Positions 14,649 to 15,567 of a stretch of DNA of 15,567 bases are shown here, one piece after another. Position 1 is the first letter of the stretch. Each line of letters opens with the position of its first letter. The notes below the pieces were generated by a model that did no database searches, was not told where the DNA came from, and was given only the letters and a program-made list of their open reading frames with translations. Source of the DNA: JBGTIS01 sp041745535 (lineage in GTDB: Bacteria > Bacteroidota > Bacteroidia > Cytophagales > Cyclobacteriaceae); the NCBI GenBank assembly GCA_041745535.1, contig JBGTIS010000136.1:1-15567 (forward strand). The letters are read 5' to 3'. The translations under genes were made by a program, and so were the position numbers.

Positions 14649-14945
14649 ATGAAACAACATAATTACTTTGTATACATCACAACAAATCCTGCAAAGACGG
14701 TGCTTTATATTGGTATAACCAACAATCTGTTTATAAGGCTGAACCAGCATTATGAGAACAGGGGCCATAAGAAAACATTCGCCGGAAGGTATTTCTGCTA
14801 TCTTTTAATTTACTGGGAACGGTTTCAATTCATTCAACATGCTATTGAAAGAGAAAAAGAGATGAAGGGATGGAGAAGAGAAAAGAAAGAACAGCTTATT
14901 CATGATTTTAATCCGGAATGGAAATTCTTAAATGCGGAGATATAA
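14649..14945 (+). CDS. GIY-YIG nuclease family protein embedded in the repeat array
   Basis: A 98-residue protein starting at the ATG at 14649 (MKQHNYFVYI); the frame is open upstream to a TTG at 14595, but family members begin at this point. It carries the GIY-YIG core: FVYI at residues 7-10 in place of GIY, LYIGIT with YIG at 20-22, Arg30 in NLFIRLNQH as the conserved arginine, and the helix AIEREKEMKGW with the metal-binding Glu (Glu69 most likely). The C-terminus is FNPEWKFLN. It is the size of the stand-alone YhbQ/UPF0213-like group, with no added DNA-binding domain. The flanks are a left-ended repeat copy upstream (14399-14530) and a right-ended repeat copy downstream (14978-15116), and no other gene is nearby. 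It could be a nuclease that acts on the repeats or a resident gene caught between them. Confidence 0.88.
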   Translation: MKQHNYFVYITTNPAKTVLYIGITNNLFIRLNQHYENRGHKKTFAGRYFCYLLIYWERFQFIQHAIEREKEMKGWRREKKEQLIHDFNPEWKFLNAEI

Positions 14946-14977
14946 TCACCTTATCCTCCTGATGGTGGAAAGCATTA

Positions 14978-15116
14978 TAACAAACAGCAAGCTTCTCTAA
15001 CTCCAACCACAAGTTTGTACTGGTTGCACCCTGGTAAATTACCATGATCGCACAAAGCGCGTTTTTTAGTGCGATGGTGAAAATGGGAAGATCCCTCGTT
15101 CCTCGGGATGACAGGG
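14978..15116. repeat. Palindrome-ended repeat, copy B' (interior and right end, left end missing)
   Basis: It aligns with copy C from TAACAAACAGCAAGCTTCTC onward: ACTGGTTGCACCCTGGTAAA, ATTACCATGATCGCACAAAG, then the right end ATCCCTCGTTCCTCGGGATG-ACAGGG. There is no CCTGTCATGCC left end; the GIY-YIG gene stops 33 bp before it. Together with copy B it brackets the nuclease gene in the arrangement left end - gene - right end. Confidence 0.75.
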
Positions 15117-15133
15117 TTGTATAATTAATGCCC

Positions 15134-15322
15134 CCTGTCATGCCGAGGAACGAGGCTTCTTAATAACCAACGAGTTTCTCCAATCCTAAGCCATGTAAAA
15201 GATGCTCCGACAAAGACCGCATACTGGTTGAACCACGGTAAATTACCATGATTGCCCAAAGAGTATAATAAGTGTAATACTGAAACCGGTAGTATCCCTC
15301 GTTACCACTCGGGATGACAGGG
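15134..15322. repeat. Palindrome-ended repeat, copy C (full, 189 bp)
   Basis: Left end CCTGTCATGCCGAGGAACGA, interior CTAAGCCATGTAAAAGATGC, TACTGGTTGAACCACGG and GTATAATAAGTGTAATACTG, right end ATCCCTCGTTACCACTCGGG continuing to ATGACAGG. Same orientation as copies A, B, D and E. Confidence 0.85.
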
Positions 15323-15346
15323 GTGTATAAATAATTAATAACCACC

Positions 15347-15540
15347 CCGTATCATGCCGAGGAACGAGGCATCTTAACAACTAATAGGCTGCTCCTACCC
15401 TAAGCCATATAAAAGAAGCTCCGACAACGGATTCATGCTGGCTGGCCGACCCATGACAAATTACAATGGTTGCACAAAGAGTATAATAAGTGTAATACTG
15501 AAAATGGGAATATCCCTTGTTACCACTCGGGATGACAAAG
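15347..15540. repeat. Palindrome-ended repeat, copy D (full, ~194 bp)
   Basis: Left end CCGTATCATGCCGAGGAACG, interior CTAAGCCATATAAAAGAAGC, ACGGATTCATGCTGGCTGG, GGTTGCACAAAGAGTATAAT and GTGTAATACTGAAAATGGG, right end ATCCCTTGTTACCACTCGGG continuing to ATGACA. The stretch GTATAATAAGTGTAATACTG is identical to copy C, so C and D are closer to each other than to A. Confidence 0.85.
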
Positions 15541-15557
15541 TGGAGAGCCAACCACGC

Positions 15558-15567
15558 CCTGTCATGG
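15558..15567. repeat. Start of a further repeat copy (E), cut by the window edge
   Basis: CCTGTCATGG at the extreme right edge begins like the left ends of copies A-D and follows copy D at the usual spacing of about 210 bp, so the array continues beyond the window. Confidence 0.55.

Noticed and set aside
14908..15345. Two minus-strand frames of 61-77 codons
   Set aside because: They are translations of the repeat copies, including the conserved ends, and recur only because the repeats do.
14192..15567. CRISPR array
   Set aside because: The units are about 190 bp with related interiors, not short identical repeats with unique spacers, and no cas gene is present.

Overview
The window looks like chromosomal DNA of a Bacteroidota species, probably a Cytophagales- or Chitinophagales-like environmental heterotroph (inferred, not proven). 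The evidence is a TonB-dependent receptor with an N-terminal carboxypeptidase-regulatory-like domain followed by a DUF4249 lipoprotein, an HU-like/DUF4469 DNA-binding protein, an ECF sigma factor of the Bacteroidota type, DUF6807 and DUF1080 sugar-related domains, the lack of clear Shine-Dalgarno sequences, and one promoter-like TTG-N20-TAnnTTT match.

Layout. 1-794 (minus) is the N-terminal part of a Tat-type exported sugar phosphate isomerase/epimerase-like TIM-barrel protein running off the left edge. 795-1325 is non-coding and holds a 178-bp element with terminal inverted repeats starting at TA (1037-1214), a probable MITE. 1326-4531 (plus) is a receptor/lipoprotein pair for outer-membrane uptake. 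4604-6479 (plus) is an ECF sigma factor overlapping a membrane protein with a cytoplasmic N-terminus, one membrane helix, a coiled coil and a C-terminal outer-membrane beta-barrel: a candidate anti-sigma factor spanning both membranes. 6506-10429 (minus) holds a 944-residue fusion of a PQQ beta-propeller dehydrogenase, an internally inserted cytochrome c and a C-terminal DUF1080 (3-keto-disaccharide hydrolase-like) domain, preceded by a DUF6807 gene. 10556-12959 (plus) holds a secreted parallel beta-helix (pectate-lyase-3-like) protein and an MpaB/DUF2236-family oxygenase. 13351-14037 (plus) is the HU-like protein, with a promoter and a leader hairpin, and ends at a strong intrinsic terminator. 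From 14192 to the right edge there is a head-to-tail array of ~190-bp repeats with inverted ends; one position of the array is split by a small GIY-YIG nuclease gene.

How the parts may work together (inference). The receptor, lipoprotein, sigma factor and trans-envelope protein could form an uptake and surface-signalling unit. The SPI/E-like protein, the PQQ-cytochrome-DUF1080 fusion and DUF6807 are the kinds of proteins expected in periplasmic oxidation and cleavage of glycosides through 3-keto intermediates, and the beta-helix protein could act on a polysaccharide upstream of that.

The two most unusual items are the oxidase-plus-hydrolase fusion in one polypeptide and the GIY-YIG gene embedded in an array of palindrome-ended repeats, which may be an autonomous member of a repeat family with non-autonomous relatives beside it.
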